A stretch of 64,000 bases of DNA from NCBI GenBank assembly GCA_963731585.1, contig CAVSWC010000003.1:62001-126000 (forward strand), in the 5' to 3' direction. Shown piece after piece: positions 36,801-45,364 of the stretch. Below the pieces are notes generated by a model, which was given only the letters and a program-made list of their open reading frames with translations, was not told the DNA's origin and did not search any database. Numbering within the stretch: the first letter of the stretch is position 1; each line of letters opens with the position of its first letter. This stretch comes from CANKHA01 sp963731585. GTDB lineage: Bacteria > Pseudomonadota > Alphaproteobacteria > Rhizobiales > Xanthobacteraceae. Both the position numbers and the translations under genes were made by a program.

Positions 36801-37884
36801 GGATTGCAGTGATACGACTATCGACGTCGAGCGGCGCACTCAATTGGAAGCGATGGTGGGTCGGGCCGGCAGCTCTTGCCCGCGCCCTGGGAAACGGCAG
36901 GTCGACAGCGCAGGCCCGTCTAAGCACGTCACTCCAATACACTTCTCCGCCCGCCGCCCTTTGGTTGAGCGCGTCGATTCGTACGATGAGTTCAGGCGGG
37001 ATCGGGACAAGGTTGGCGGCTGACGCAAATGGCGTGCCTTCCACGCTCTTTAGATTGTCCAATCGGATGGGAATGGTGCCGGTGGCAACGACGACAGAAT
37101 CCGTCTCAGCCGCCAACACCGTTCCCGGAGCATCGCCACGGCCGAGTTCATGTGCCTCAACGGCGTTGCCAACCAACAGCAGCTGATCACCCGTGTACAA
37201 TTTGGCAAAACCAAGCGGATTGGCATATGGCCCAAAATGAAGCGCCCGCACCTGAGCAGCAATGACGTGCGCCGGTTGTGAAAGATCGAGCGTCGCGGCG
37301 GCCGGCGGACGCTCTGACTGACTAAAATAGCTTCGCTTACCGACTTGCGGCTGCAGCCTCAGCGCGCCACTTTTAATGGCTTCAAGGATCTCTTCGAAGC
37401 ATGCAAAGCCGGCTTCGTAACATTTCGCATTCAGGCTCAGGGCGGTTTCGTCCGGTTCGATCGTGATGTCAGCTCTGGCGGCAATTCGACCGGCGTCGGG
37501 GCTCTCGGTCATCTCGTGCCAGGCGACTCCATGACGGGTCTCACCATTGCGAATAGCCCACGATGGAGCGTTGAAGCCCGCATACCTCGGCAACGGACCG
37601 TCGTGAAATTTGATCGCCATCTTGCGGGCGCAGCGCAGCACATCTGCCGCAATGATGTTCAGATGGCCCACGCTAAATAGATAATCGAAGTCAAGACCGG
37701 CAAGCTGTGGGCCGATATCGTTGGCTTTGTTAAGAACCGATATTCCGTGGTCCAATGCCCATGATTCAACGCGCGCATCTTTCGTAACAAGAGCGACAAT
37801 GTCGCCTCCCGCCAGCAACGTGGACTCCGCACATCGTATGAGCAGCGAAGAGTCGCCAATGAATATTGTTCGGAACGTCGGCAT
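30846..37884 (-). CDS. Formyltransferase-NRPS-PKS hybrid with unusual order (FT, C-like, A, KR, DH, carrier, TE), one frameshift
   Basis: About 2345 residues after removing one base at 32655, which splits the DH. Residues 1-300 are a formyltransferase-like domain; the motif reads KFHDGPLPRY, with Lys92 where formyltransferases have Asn, while His94 and Asp130 are kept. About 310-560 resembles the C-terminal half of a condensation domain without HHxxxDG. Adenylation follows (YTSGSTGQPKG near 695, MYGPTE near 862; pocket D-I-L-Q-M-G-M-I-W, Gly-like). There is then no PCP, KS or AT: the A domain runs into a post-AT linker (VPTYAFEKQRHGIEPP), a KR (TGGLGGLG near 1429, Tyr near 1588), a DH (HQIAGCPVLP near 1665), a carrier (YGGGSLAG near 2020) and a TE (GYSGGG near 2155). 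KR-before-DH order is known from enediyne and PUFA synthases. Confidence 0.85.
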
Positions 37885-37969
37885 TCTCGGTTAACTCTGC
37901 GCTGCCTCTGAGTGCTTGAACGGTTCCAAGACCGCGGCCGAACGAAACAGCGAGCTCGAAGATACCTGA

Positions 37970-38452
37970 TCAATCTGGCTCGAAATCGTCCCGATAGCCG
38001 AGCTTGAGGGCGGGATTCTGCTGATCCTTGCGGAGCATGCAATTGCCGACGACCGGCAGCTCGATCTCGCCACCCATGAAGCAGCGGAAGGCGTCTTCTG
38101 GACTGTACACGAGGGCATCAAAGCTGGGTGTTCACCAATACTGGGCAACCGGTCTTCTCCTTGAAGCGCGAGAAAAGGGCGGATTGGTGTCGGCGTGGAC
38201 AGTCTGCACCCGCACCGAGTAGTCAATACCGGCAACGGCCCTTCGGACCGCGCCACGCTTGTCGATGCCGAAAAGCTACGCTCTTCATGAGTCATCCGAG
38301 CCGCCCTGCTTTCTCACGTCGGCTACCAGCAGCATATAGGATGAATCGCAATCGATCTCGAACCAACCTGCTACATCTTCGCGCAGCACGGCCGGCGCAA
38401 AAGGCCGGTAGCTTTCGCGATACTTCACCCGCAGGTTGAGCGTCTTCTGCAT
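37970..38452 (-). pseudogene. Carbamoyltransferase remnant, C-terminal part, several frameshifts
   Basis: Decayed 3' end of a NodU/CmcH-type carbamoyltransferase. Pieces in different minus-strand frames read MQKTLNLRVKYRESYRPFAP, GWFEIDCDSSYMLLVADV, AVAGIDYSVRVQTVHADTN, FKEKTGCPVLVNT and PEDAFRCFMGGEIELPVVGN, in the order expected at the family C-terminus and ending at a TGA at 37970-37972. At least three frame changes separate them, and the N-terminal three quarters of the gene is absent. It is a different lineage from the intact carbamoyltransferase at 47863-49641, whose corresponding text differs. It lies just upstream of the formyltransferase-NRPS-PKS gene. Confidence 0.75.
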
Positions 38453-38541
38453 CACGCCAGCACCGGATTTATAACGTCAGATAAGCAGTTGAGGACAGTG
38501 ATTTGGGCGACTGGGGACCAAATCCCCCACGAGGGTGCGTC

Positions 38542-38738
38542 TCACCGGCTTCGGCAGCGCCCAGCGTCGGTCCTTTCGTAGCAGGGAATCTCAGGCACAA
38601 ATACCGCGTCGATCTGGGTCACGGCGCGATCGAGTGGCGGTCGCAGCACGGCCGAATAATGTCAAATAGGACAAAGCCGATATCGCGCACAAGCCCGACG
38701 ATTTGCGCAAATTCTGCACCGCCCGCCACAGTCGGAAT
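38542..38738 (-). pseudogene. FkbM-type methyltransferase C-terminal fragment
   Basis: Starting directly at the GMC oxidoreductase stop, one minus-strand frame reads LIPTVAGGAEFAQIVGLVRD then IGFVLFDIIRP. After a frame change it reads RPPLDRAVTQIDAVFVPEIP and stops at 38542-38544. The pattern (a GFVLFDI strand, then a D-A-VTQIDAVFV strand) matches the C-terminus of FkbM-family sugar or polyketide O-methyltransferases. Nothing of the SAM-binding N-terminus remains. Confidence 0.55.
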
Positions 38739-40383
38739 TAAACTGGTGTCCGTCCGAGCTTCGCAATGTGCTCAGAGAGCCGAACAGCAAGTGCGACAGC
38801 AGGTAGCGTTGGGCTTGCTTGGCCAGACGTCGGGAATATCGAAGAGCCGGCAATAAACAGATTTTGGAACTCGAATATTCTGCAATTCTTGTCTATGACA
38901 CCGTTGGTCGCTGTCTGCGCCATTCGGGTTAGCCCGATCTGATGCAGTCCGTCGGGCGCTAGATGCTGTAGCTGCTCTAGGGGATCTGAGAAGTCCTTCG
39001 ACATCATGATAGATAAGTTCTCCGATCTGTGAATTGCGCAAGGAGCGATCGAAGATCTTGTGCGCCTGGATAACCTTCCTCATCTCCTCCACCGAAAAGT
39101 CGAATTCCACGACCGCCCTGCGGACACCTAGCCAATCCCTTTCGCTGGACAAACGAATCCCGTTCAGCAGGTTGGGCAGCTGTTCGGCATGAAAACGTAA
39201 CGGATAGACGCCGTGCCGATTGGTTACGAAAAGCCGAGGTAATCGTCGCCCATACCGGAAGCGCTGACGCAGTATTTCTCCAGCGCCAGCAACGGTCCCC
39301 TGGACATCTGTGACGACATTTCTAAGATGCGGCCAGACATTCGAAAATCGCCGGTCGTGAGCGTGAAGTATCGCTTCCGACACAAGCTTCGGACCGAAAC
39401 CCGGAAACCTTAGCACCAGAGCTATGGCTGACAGAATGCCGCTGGCATGTCGTGCGTCGGTATAGCTGGGATTTTCCGGCCAAAAGGCTATGTTGGGAAG
39501 TCGATGTTCCCGCTGACTAGCACTCGAAAGCCTCAATCTGCGACGCCCAAAGGAGCGGCTGCCCTCGATGTTGGCAAAGCGGTAGACTGTCTCAGGTTTA
39601 AAAAAGCGAATACTTGCGATCGATCCTGACAAGTGACCCATATAGTAGCGACCGAGAGGTCCGGTCGGCCCTCCGAACAGACGCGGATGGTTGGTTTGAA
39701 CATTCAGAAGCAGCCGAGCAGAACTCTATACCGCCCATTGCAAGAACATAAAATTTTGCTCCGCGAAAAATTTCCTTGCGGCCGTCCCTTTCGACATGGA
39801 GACCCCGGATCGATCGGGTTTCGGGCGCAACTTCGATACCGACGACGGTTGCATTCAACAGACAAGTGATACCATCACCAGAATCAACCTCAGGCAATCG
39901 CCAAGAGAGTCTGGTCTCATTCACCCAACGCTCGAGTTTGGCTACATCAATGTTTAAATCGCCGCTTGGCGTCCAATCGTGAATCGTGAAATTTCCGTCG
40001 GAACCCAAGAGTTCAGCTGCGCGCTCCAAATAAGGCGCTACATCGTTCAAATCAACAGGCCAGCCGCTATTTTGAACGTATTCCCGCTTCTCGAAATCAA
40101 TTTCATCCAGAAAAACACAGCGTCCACCCCACAGCCGCGACGTCCCGCCAAGCGAGCGGCTAATGGCATGATCCATTCGATGATGGGTTCGAGGCGATTT
40201 GATAAAAGCATCCGACAGCGACTGGATCCTCTGGTCTGAATTCACGAGGCCGGATTCAAGAACCAGAACAGAAAGCCCTCGGCAATTTAAATCCAATGCG
40301 AGGGCACGACCCACGGGACCGCTGCCTACGACGCAAACATCGCACTTGGCCGATGTTAGAATGTCGAAGTCGCATGTGATCAT
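38738..40383 (-). CDS. GMC-family FAD oxidoreductase, two frameshifts
   Basis: About 547 residues after correction. The N-terminal FAD motif is CVVGSGPVGRALALDL, followed by SRSLGGTSRLWGGRC. The middle resumes after one extra T at 39723 (GGIES-ARLLLNVQTNHPRLFG). The C-terminal GMC motif HQIGLTRMAQTATNGVIDKNC and LFIAGSSIFPTSGQASPTL follow another extra base at 38996. GMC enzymes oxidise alcohols or sugars using FAD. Base composition is visibly lower in GC than in the core genes. It lies head-to-tail behind the DegT-type aminotransferase with a 43-base gap, so oxidation of an alcohol followed by transamination is a plausible pair of steps. The substrate is unknown. Confidence 0.85.
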
Positions 40384-40426
40384 GTCAGGATTGATACCAA
40401 AATGTTCGTCTTACAACTTTGCTATT

Positions 40427-41695
40427 TCAAGCGGAGCATAGAGCGTCCTTGACGACGTCAGCCAATCGAGCAGCGTATTCTTCGGATATTCTGAAATGGG
40501 TGGGAAGTGTAATCACCGATCTAACCAAACGGGACACGTTCTGCGACCGGCCGGCAATCTGATCGAAGCCCTGCATCTCGTGGACGTTTGGATACAAAGA
40601 CAGGCCGACATCGAAACCGCTTGCTATGATTTTCTTGTATATGTCGGTTCGTAACTCTGGATCGACACAGATTGGATAGTTTACCAGGCACGAGCCCTCG
40701 CGGACCTCCGCTGCAGTTTCGCGTGAAACCAATCGATCATGCAAAACACTGTTGTAGATGGCGGCGATTGCCCGACGATGATGAATAAATTGGTCTACCA
40801 AGCCCAATTTACGATTCCATTCCCTAATCGCCTGCGAAGACGGTCTGCTTAGAATCGTAGCGTCCAACTCCTTGGTGTCCACGCGCACCATTGGAAGTAA
40901 TTCACCCTGACGTCGCAGCGCTCTCCACCTAAGTAACGGGAATGTCAGTGTCGAAAAAACAACATTCCGAGTCATCAGGTCATATTTTGCGATTTTTGCG
41001 ATCTGTTCGCTATATTGCACCAACCGAAGTCGCGGCCATTTTTCTACTTCAGCGCTCACGCAATTCGCGAGTTCCGCGGAGCGCGTCGCCACTGCTCCGC
41101 CCCAGAAGAAGTTCAAGGCTTTAAATCCCGAAAAGCTGAAGACGCTTCCGTCAGTGCAAGAACCAATGCGCCCCGCGAATGTCGAGCCACCTAACGCAAG
41201 CGCACAGTCGTCAAACAACAGGATGTCCTTTGAAGCCAATAGATCTCGGATTTCCTTCATTCTGCTTTGATTGAAATGGTAATGCGTCACGATTACGCAG
41301 CACGTCCTTTCGTCGATGAGCTCGGATAAATGATCTAGATCGACGTTTGTGGAGTTCGGGACGACATCTACAAAAACCGGTTCGCCACCGGCAAATCGAA
41401 TCATATTTATGACGTCAGGTATCGTATAGGGAGACAAAATAACTTTGTTTCTCTTGCCGCTAACCGTATCTTTGGCGAGAAGGTAGAGTCCTGCCCGCGC
41501 GCGGCCGATGGCCTTAACCCGCACATTGCAGCTTAGGTAAGAAGCTAGTTTTGCTTCAAAGGATTCTTCCGAAGCGCCGTCTCTCCTGAGTGAGGACCGG
41601 AAATATCGCAGAGGATAGATGATCTGCTTAGCCCGAGACATTCGAGGAGCCTTGGAGTCAAAAGTTCGACTCGGTAGGGTACGCGTCAGAGCCAT
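40427..41695 (-). CDS. DegT/DnrJ/EryC1/StrS-family PLP aminotransferase
   Basis: About 422 residues of the sugar-aminotransferase superfamily (fold type I). The PLP site is visible as DDCALALGG and the Lys in FSFSGFKALNFFWGG. The N-terminal segment VKAIGRARAGLYLLAKD and the SPYTIPDVINMIRFAGGEPVFVDV strand match the fold. ATG 41695 (MALTRTLPSRTF) is chosen over an upstream TTG. GC content is low for this window, as for the GMC gene, suggesting joint acquisition. Members make amino sugars for antibiotics or surface glycans, or act on non-sugar substrates. Either the NRPS/PKS region or the polysaccharide locus could use it. Confidence 0.87.
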   Translation of the reverse strand: MALTRTLPSRTFDSKAPRMSRAKQIIYPLRYFRSSLRRDGASEESFEAKLASYLSCNVRVKAIGRARAGLYLLAKDTVSGKRNKVILSPYTIPDVINMIRFAGGEPVFVDVVPNSTNVDLDHLSELIDERTCCVIVTHYHFNQSRMKEIRDLLASKDILLFDDCALALGGSTFAGRIGSCTDGSVFSFSGFKALNFFWGGAVATRSAELANCVSAEVEKWPRLRLVQYSEQIAKIAKYDLMTRNVVFSTLTFPLLRWRALRRQGELLPMVRVDTKELDATILSRPSSQAIREWNRKLGLVDQFIHHRRAIAAIYNSVLHDRLVSRETAAEVREGSCLVNYPICVDPELRTDIYKKIIASGFDVGLSLYPNVHEMQGFDQIAGRSQNVSRLVRSVITLPTHFRISEEYAARLADVVKDALCSA

Positions 41696-41977
41696 AGGTC
41701 GCAAGGTTTGCAACAGTGGACCGCGTCGTAGACGACGGGCGTTACAGCGTTGAAGCGCAGCGACGCGAGTTGCCCGCCAATCGGAAGCCGCTCAACCGCC
41801 CGTCAACCACCGCACGTTTGCGCACCACCGCCGCCAGCTTGAAACGCGGCTTATTCTATGGCTTGTTAACCTTAGCCGAGGGCTTCATGGCCTAACGTGG
41901 CTGGGTGGTTCTTTTGACCCAGCAAACCAGTGCTTTAGTCACCCTGCCAGCAGCGCCCGGCCCGCGAAGGTTTTGCG
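41696..41977. other. Divergent intergenic region with a possible beta-helix gene scar
   Basis: About 280 bases between divergent genes. On the minus strand, about 41722-41800, a frame reads ERLPIGGQLASLRFNAVTPVV, resembling WRLPTNGQLAACGFRATLPVV of the beta-helix protein at 42632-43951. At base level CGGCTTCC and GGGCAACTCGC are shared. It may be the tail of a lost third paralogue. GAAGG precedes the methyltransferase start at 41978. Confidence 0.4.
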
Positions 41978-42604
41978 ATGAACGAAAAAGCGTCTGTCGC
42001 TTACGCCTATACGCATGGCGGCAAGACTTACGAACACGACTATTTGGTGCGCCCCGCGCTCGCCATTTTGACCAAGCAGCAACACCGCCGATTGTTCGAC
42101 TTGGGCTGCGGCAACGGAGCAATAGCAGCCGATCTGCAATCAGCAGGCTTTGATGTTACTGGGGTCGATGCTTCCGAGTCTGGAATCGCGAACGCGAACC
42201 TCGCTCACCCGGAGATCAAGCTGCACGTTGGCTCGGCCTATGACGATCTGGCGGCCCATTACGGTCGCTTCCCTATCGTCGTGTCTTTTGAGGTCGTCTG
42301 TTACATGTACGACCCGCGATCATTTGCCCGTGCGGTGTTTGATCTATTGGAACCGGGCGGACTGGTGCTGATCTCGACGCCGTACCACGGCTACCTGAAA
42401 AATCTTGTTGTTGCTCTGCTTGGCGGCTTTGACGCGCACTGGAATCCGCTGTGGGAGAGCGGCCACCTCAAGTTCTGGTCCGAGCGGACGATCACGCAGT
42501 TGCTCACCGAGGCCGGATTTACGGACTTGAAAATCCATCGCGTCGGCAGAATTGCGCCCTTGGCGAAATCGATGATCGTCACCGCCAGAAGGCCGCGCCC
42601 ATGA
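41978..42604 (+). CDS. Class I SAM-dependent methyltransferase (UbiG-like)
   Basis: A 208-residue methyltransferase. Motif I is LFDLGCGNGAIAADL near residue 40, the acidic residue of motif II is in VTGVDASESGI, and motif post-I/III follows as VVSFEVVCYMYDP and LLEPGGLVLISTPYHGYLKNL. The HGYLKN and HLKFWSERTITQLLTEAGF segments are typical of UbiG-like and glycan-locus O-methyltransferases. It is the only plus-strand gene for a long way and is convergent with the beta-helix gene. Probably modifies a sugar or lipid of the surface polysaccharide; no substrate can be read. Confidence 0.85.
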   Translation: MNEKASVAYAYTHGGKTYEHDYLVRPALAILTKQQHRRLFDLGCGNGAIAADLQSAGFDVTGVDASESGIANANLAHPEIKLHVGSAYDDLAAHYGRFPIVVSFEVVCYMYDPRSFARAVFDLLEPGGLVLISTPYHGYLKNLVVALLGGFDAHWNPLWESGHLKFWSERTITQLLTEAGFTDLKIHRVGRIAPLAKSMIVTARRPRP

Positions 42605-42631
42605 GCAAAGAGATGCTCGACCTCGACGCGG

Positions 42632-43951
42632 CTACGTCCCCGTGCCAAGCACGGTCCACGCGTTGCCGTAAATCTTCAGGGCCATCACGTCGTTTGTCCC
42701 AGTGCCGGTGATCTTGGCGCCCACTGTTGCCTTGTTGGCGTTGCTGACACGCAGGATCGTGCCGATCGGCGCGGCGGAGCCATGGGTCGCGAGGTTGGCG
42801 ACAGTGACCGATCCTTCGACGACCGGCAGGGTGGCGCGGAAGCCGCACGCTGCGAGTTGCCCGTTCGTTGGAAGCCGCCAGGCGAGGCCACCGGCGACAT
42901 TGATCCGTACGGCATCAAAGGTGCAGCGCAGCGGATTTTCCAGATAAATACCGGCATCGGAGAAGGAATGACCGCTGGCCACCGAGACGCCGGAGAGCGC
43001 GACCTGCTCGGCGTTGTTCATGTAAATGCCGCTACTCTTTCCCGCGATATTGTTGGTGATCGCGCAGCCCGCAATCTTGCCCGCCGCACCTGCGTGAACG
43101 TAGATGCCGTGGCCGTTCGACTCCATCGAAAGCCCGGAGATATGGAAGCCGCTGCTTTGAAAGGTGGAGCCGTCACCCTTTTTCCCAATCATGATGCCAA
43201 CGCCGTTGACCTCGTGCCGCCCGCCGATCACGGACAAGCCAAGGTTACAGTGCCGGATGCCTTCTCCAAAGTGGGTGATGTCGCTGTTCAAAATCGTCGT
43301 GGCGTTCTCAGCCACGATACCGACGCCCTCCCCCTCGACGGGGGCGACAAGGGAGCAGGTGTCGATCGTCACGGCGGACGAATCTCCCATTTCAATGCCG
43401 CGCCATGCGCTGATATGACAGTCCACTACCTTCGCCCCGATGCACTCGCTGATGATCAATCCTTTGCCGCCGGCCAGGTGATTGTTGATCAGTCGCAGGT
43501 TTTCAACGACATGGATACCGCCGGTCGAGCCGCCGATGCTGCCGAGGCGCTTGAGCAGCGCGTCGGCGAAGTTTCCGACAATCGTCGCGCCCGGCTCGCC
43601 GAGAAAGCGAATGTTTACGGGGTTGGCCGTAAACGTGATCGGGGCCGTAATTCTGTAGGTTCCCAATGGGAAACAGACAGTTCCTCGATTGGTGCCTGCA
43701 GTCGCGTTCACCGCGCTCTGGATCGCCGCCGTGTCGTCCGTGCTTCCGTTTCCGCGAGCGCCAAAATCCTTGACGTTTTTGATTTCGGCTAGCCGGTCGG
43801 GCATGGTCCGCGCCGTGGGACTGCCCGTTGCCGCGAACGCGAAGCTTGAAAATGGCACGTCAGCCTCGGCGCGCCGCGCGGCCAATGCCATCGCTCCCGC
43901 ACCAACCCCCATTCCCAGCAGCATCCTGCGGCCGACGATATCTTCGCTCAT
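42632..43951 (-). CDS. Tat-exported right-handed beta-helix (pectate-lyase-like) protein, paralogue 2
   Basis: A 439-residue protein with a twin-arginine signal (GRRMLLGMGVGAGAMALAARRAEA). The lyase-like start is VKDFGARGNGSTDDTAAIQSAVNATAGTNRGTVCFPLGTYRI, and many short beta-helix rungs follow (TTILNSDITHFGEGIRHCNL, ISGLSMESNGHGIYVHAGAAGKIAGCAITNN). It is the fuller copy of the protein at 12905-13933, with an extra C-terminal domain of about 60 residues. It precedes the glycosyltransferase genes on the same strand. A role in trimming, binding or exporting the polysaccharide is plausible but unproven. No catalytic Asp or Arg set could be assigned by eye. Confidence 0.83.
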   Translation of the reverse strand: MSEDIVGRRMLLGMGVGAGAMALAARRAEADVPFSSFAFAATGSPTARTMPDRLAEIKNVKDFGARGNGSTDDTAAIQSAVNATAGTNRGTVCFPLGTYRITAPITFTANPVNIRFLGEPGATIVGNFADALLKRLGSIGGSTGGIHVVENLRLINNHLAGGKGLIISECIGAKVVDCHISAWRGIEMGDSSAVTIDTCSLVAPVEGEGVGIVAENATTILNSDITHFGEGIRHCNLGLSVIGGRHEVNGVGIMIGKKGDGSTFQSSGFHISGLSMESNGHGIYVHAGAAGKIAGCAITNNIAGKSSGIYMNNAEQVALSGVSVASGHSFSDAGIYLENPLRCTFDAVRINVAGGLAWRLPTNGQLAACGFRATLPVVEGSVTVANLATHGSAAPIGTILRVSNANKATVGAKITGTGTNDVMALKIYGNAWTVLGTGT

Positions 43952-44263
43952 TAGACTAGCCTCTCTCTATGTGCCGCTTGGCTGAGAATGCGCCCGCGAC
44001 ACGTCCCTGGCGATCATATACGCGAGTAGTTTACTGCACCTGGCAGGTTTCACCGCCCGCCGGACGGTATTCTGGTGGAATTACGAATGCCTGAACACAA
44101 AGGGGAAACAAATAGTTTCGGACCAGCTTACGCGGCATCGTCCGCCGGTAGATGCACGCAAAGACCCTAAGACCGTTAACAATCACCTAGGGTTAAAGTC
44201 AGATATCGCAGCGGCGACTGTGCCGATGTCAGGCTATGGGGGCTCCGGGCTCGCTGACAACGC
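43952..44263. other. Intergenic region upstream of beta-helix paralogue 2
   Basis: About 310 bases, no gene. It contains an AT-richer stretch near 44090-44210. It lies between the end of the polysaccharide gene row and the beta-helix gene on the same strand, so it may hold a separate promoter for the latter. I see no clear motif. Confidence 0.4.
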
Positions 44264-45294
44264 CTACTTGGGCGCCTTTCTATTCAACACTGCCGCGAGG
44301 ACGTCCAAGTAGCGGTCCGCCACGACCGATGGCCGATGAATGTCCAAATGCGCTTTGGCGTGGACGAAATAGTGCTCGTTCCACTTCTCCGGCTGCGCGA
44401 GAAGGTCATGCAAGACCTCCGCCAACGCCGACGGGTCGTCGTTCTTGAAGGTCCTACCGCATGGCCCGATCGCCTCGGGCAGTCCACCATAGGTCGACCC
44501 GACCACAACGCAACCGCAGGCTATGCCCTCGAGCGCGACGACGCCGAAAGTCTCGCCTTCCCGCGAGGGCACCACCATGATCCTGTGCGCGTTGAGCAGT
44601 TCGTTCAGCTTCTCGACCACCTGCCCGGCGAAAGTCACCTGCTCGTCGAGATCCAGCTCTTTCACGCTGGCGGCGGATCGCCGGCTCTTCCGGGCCTGAG
44701 CCGGCCAGCGTCAGCATCGGCCGCAATCCGCGATCGCGCAATTTGGCCAGCGCGTCGATCAACACATCGATGCCCTTGTCCGACACAAAGCGGCCAACGA
44801 AAATCAAATCACGATCTTTCCGGATGTTCCGGTCGCGAAAAAAGAGGTCATCGGCGTACGGATTCAGCGCGACGTAGGACGTTCCTGGAAGGGTTTCAGC
44901 AAGCGCCCGGCTCACCGAGATATTGTCACCAAACAGAGTGGCGAGACGCTTTAGGCGTGGCCGCCAAGAAAATAGCGTGTCGCGCGAGCTGCCGTAGAAT
45001 GTGTGATGCACATAAACCAGCGGACGCCAGCAGAAAAGACGAGGCCACAAGAAGTTGAACGAGACGTTGTTCTGGAGATAGACGTCGGACCACCGGATCA
45101 GCTTAAGCAACGTGACTGATGCCAGGCCTTCGATATACTTGGAACGGAAGGTTTGGATCCGGCGCGCCCGGAGTCCAGGTCACGATTTTGATCTGATGCC
45201 CGCGCGCAGCCAACTGCTGGGCCATGATCATAGCGACCCTCTCGTAGCCACCGACCGCGGGATAGAAGCTGTTGGCTGAAATCAGCAATTTCAT
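44264..45294 (-). CDS. Glycosyltransferase family 4, two frameshifts
   Basis: About 342 residues after correction. Piece 1 (45294-45111) starts MKLLISANSFYPAVGGYERVAMIMAQQLAARGH, the GT4 N-terminus. Piece 2 carries SVSRALAETLPG and LIFVGRFVSDKGIDVLIDAL. Piece 3 carries ELLNAHRIMVVPSREGETFGVVALEGIACGCVVVGS, with the EGFG-type E-x7-E motif of retaining GT-B enzymes. Single extra bases at about 45111 and at 44666 separate the pieces, and removing them gives continuous text. Transfers a sugar from a nucleotide donor to the growing repeat unit at the inner face of the membrane. It is last of the glycosyltransferase row. Confidence 0.83.
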
Positions 45295-45364
45295 GGATCA
45301 GGCCATCTCACGGTTCTTCAACTCATCAGTCCTGCAACTGGACGCCAGTGCGGAGCGCAGGGGA

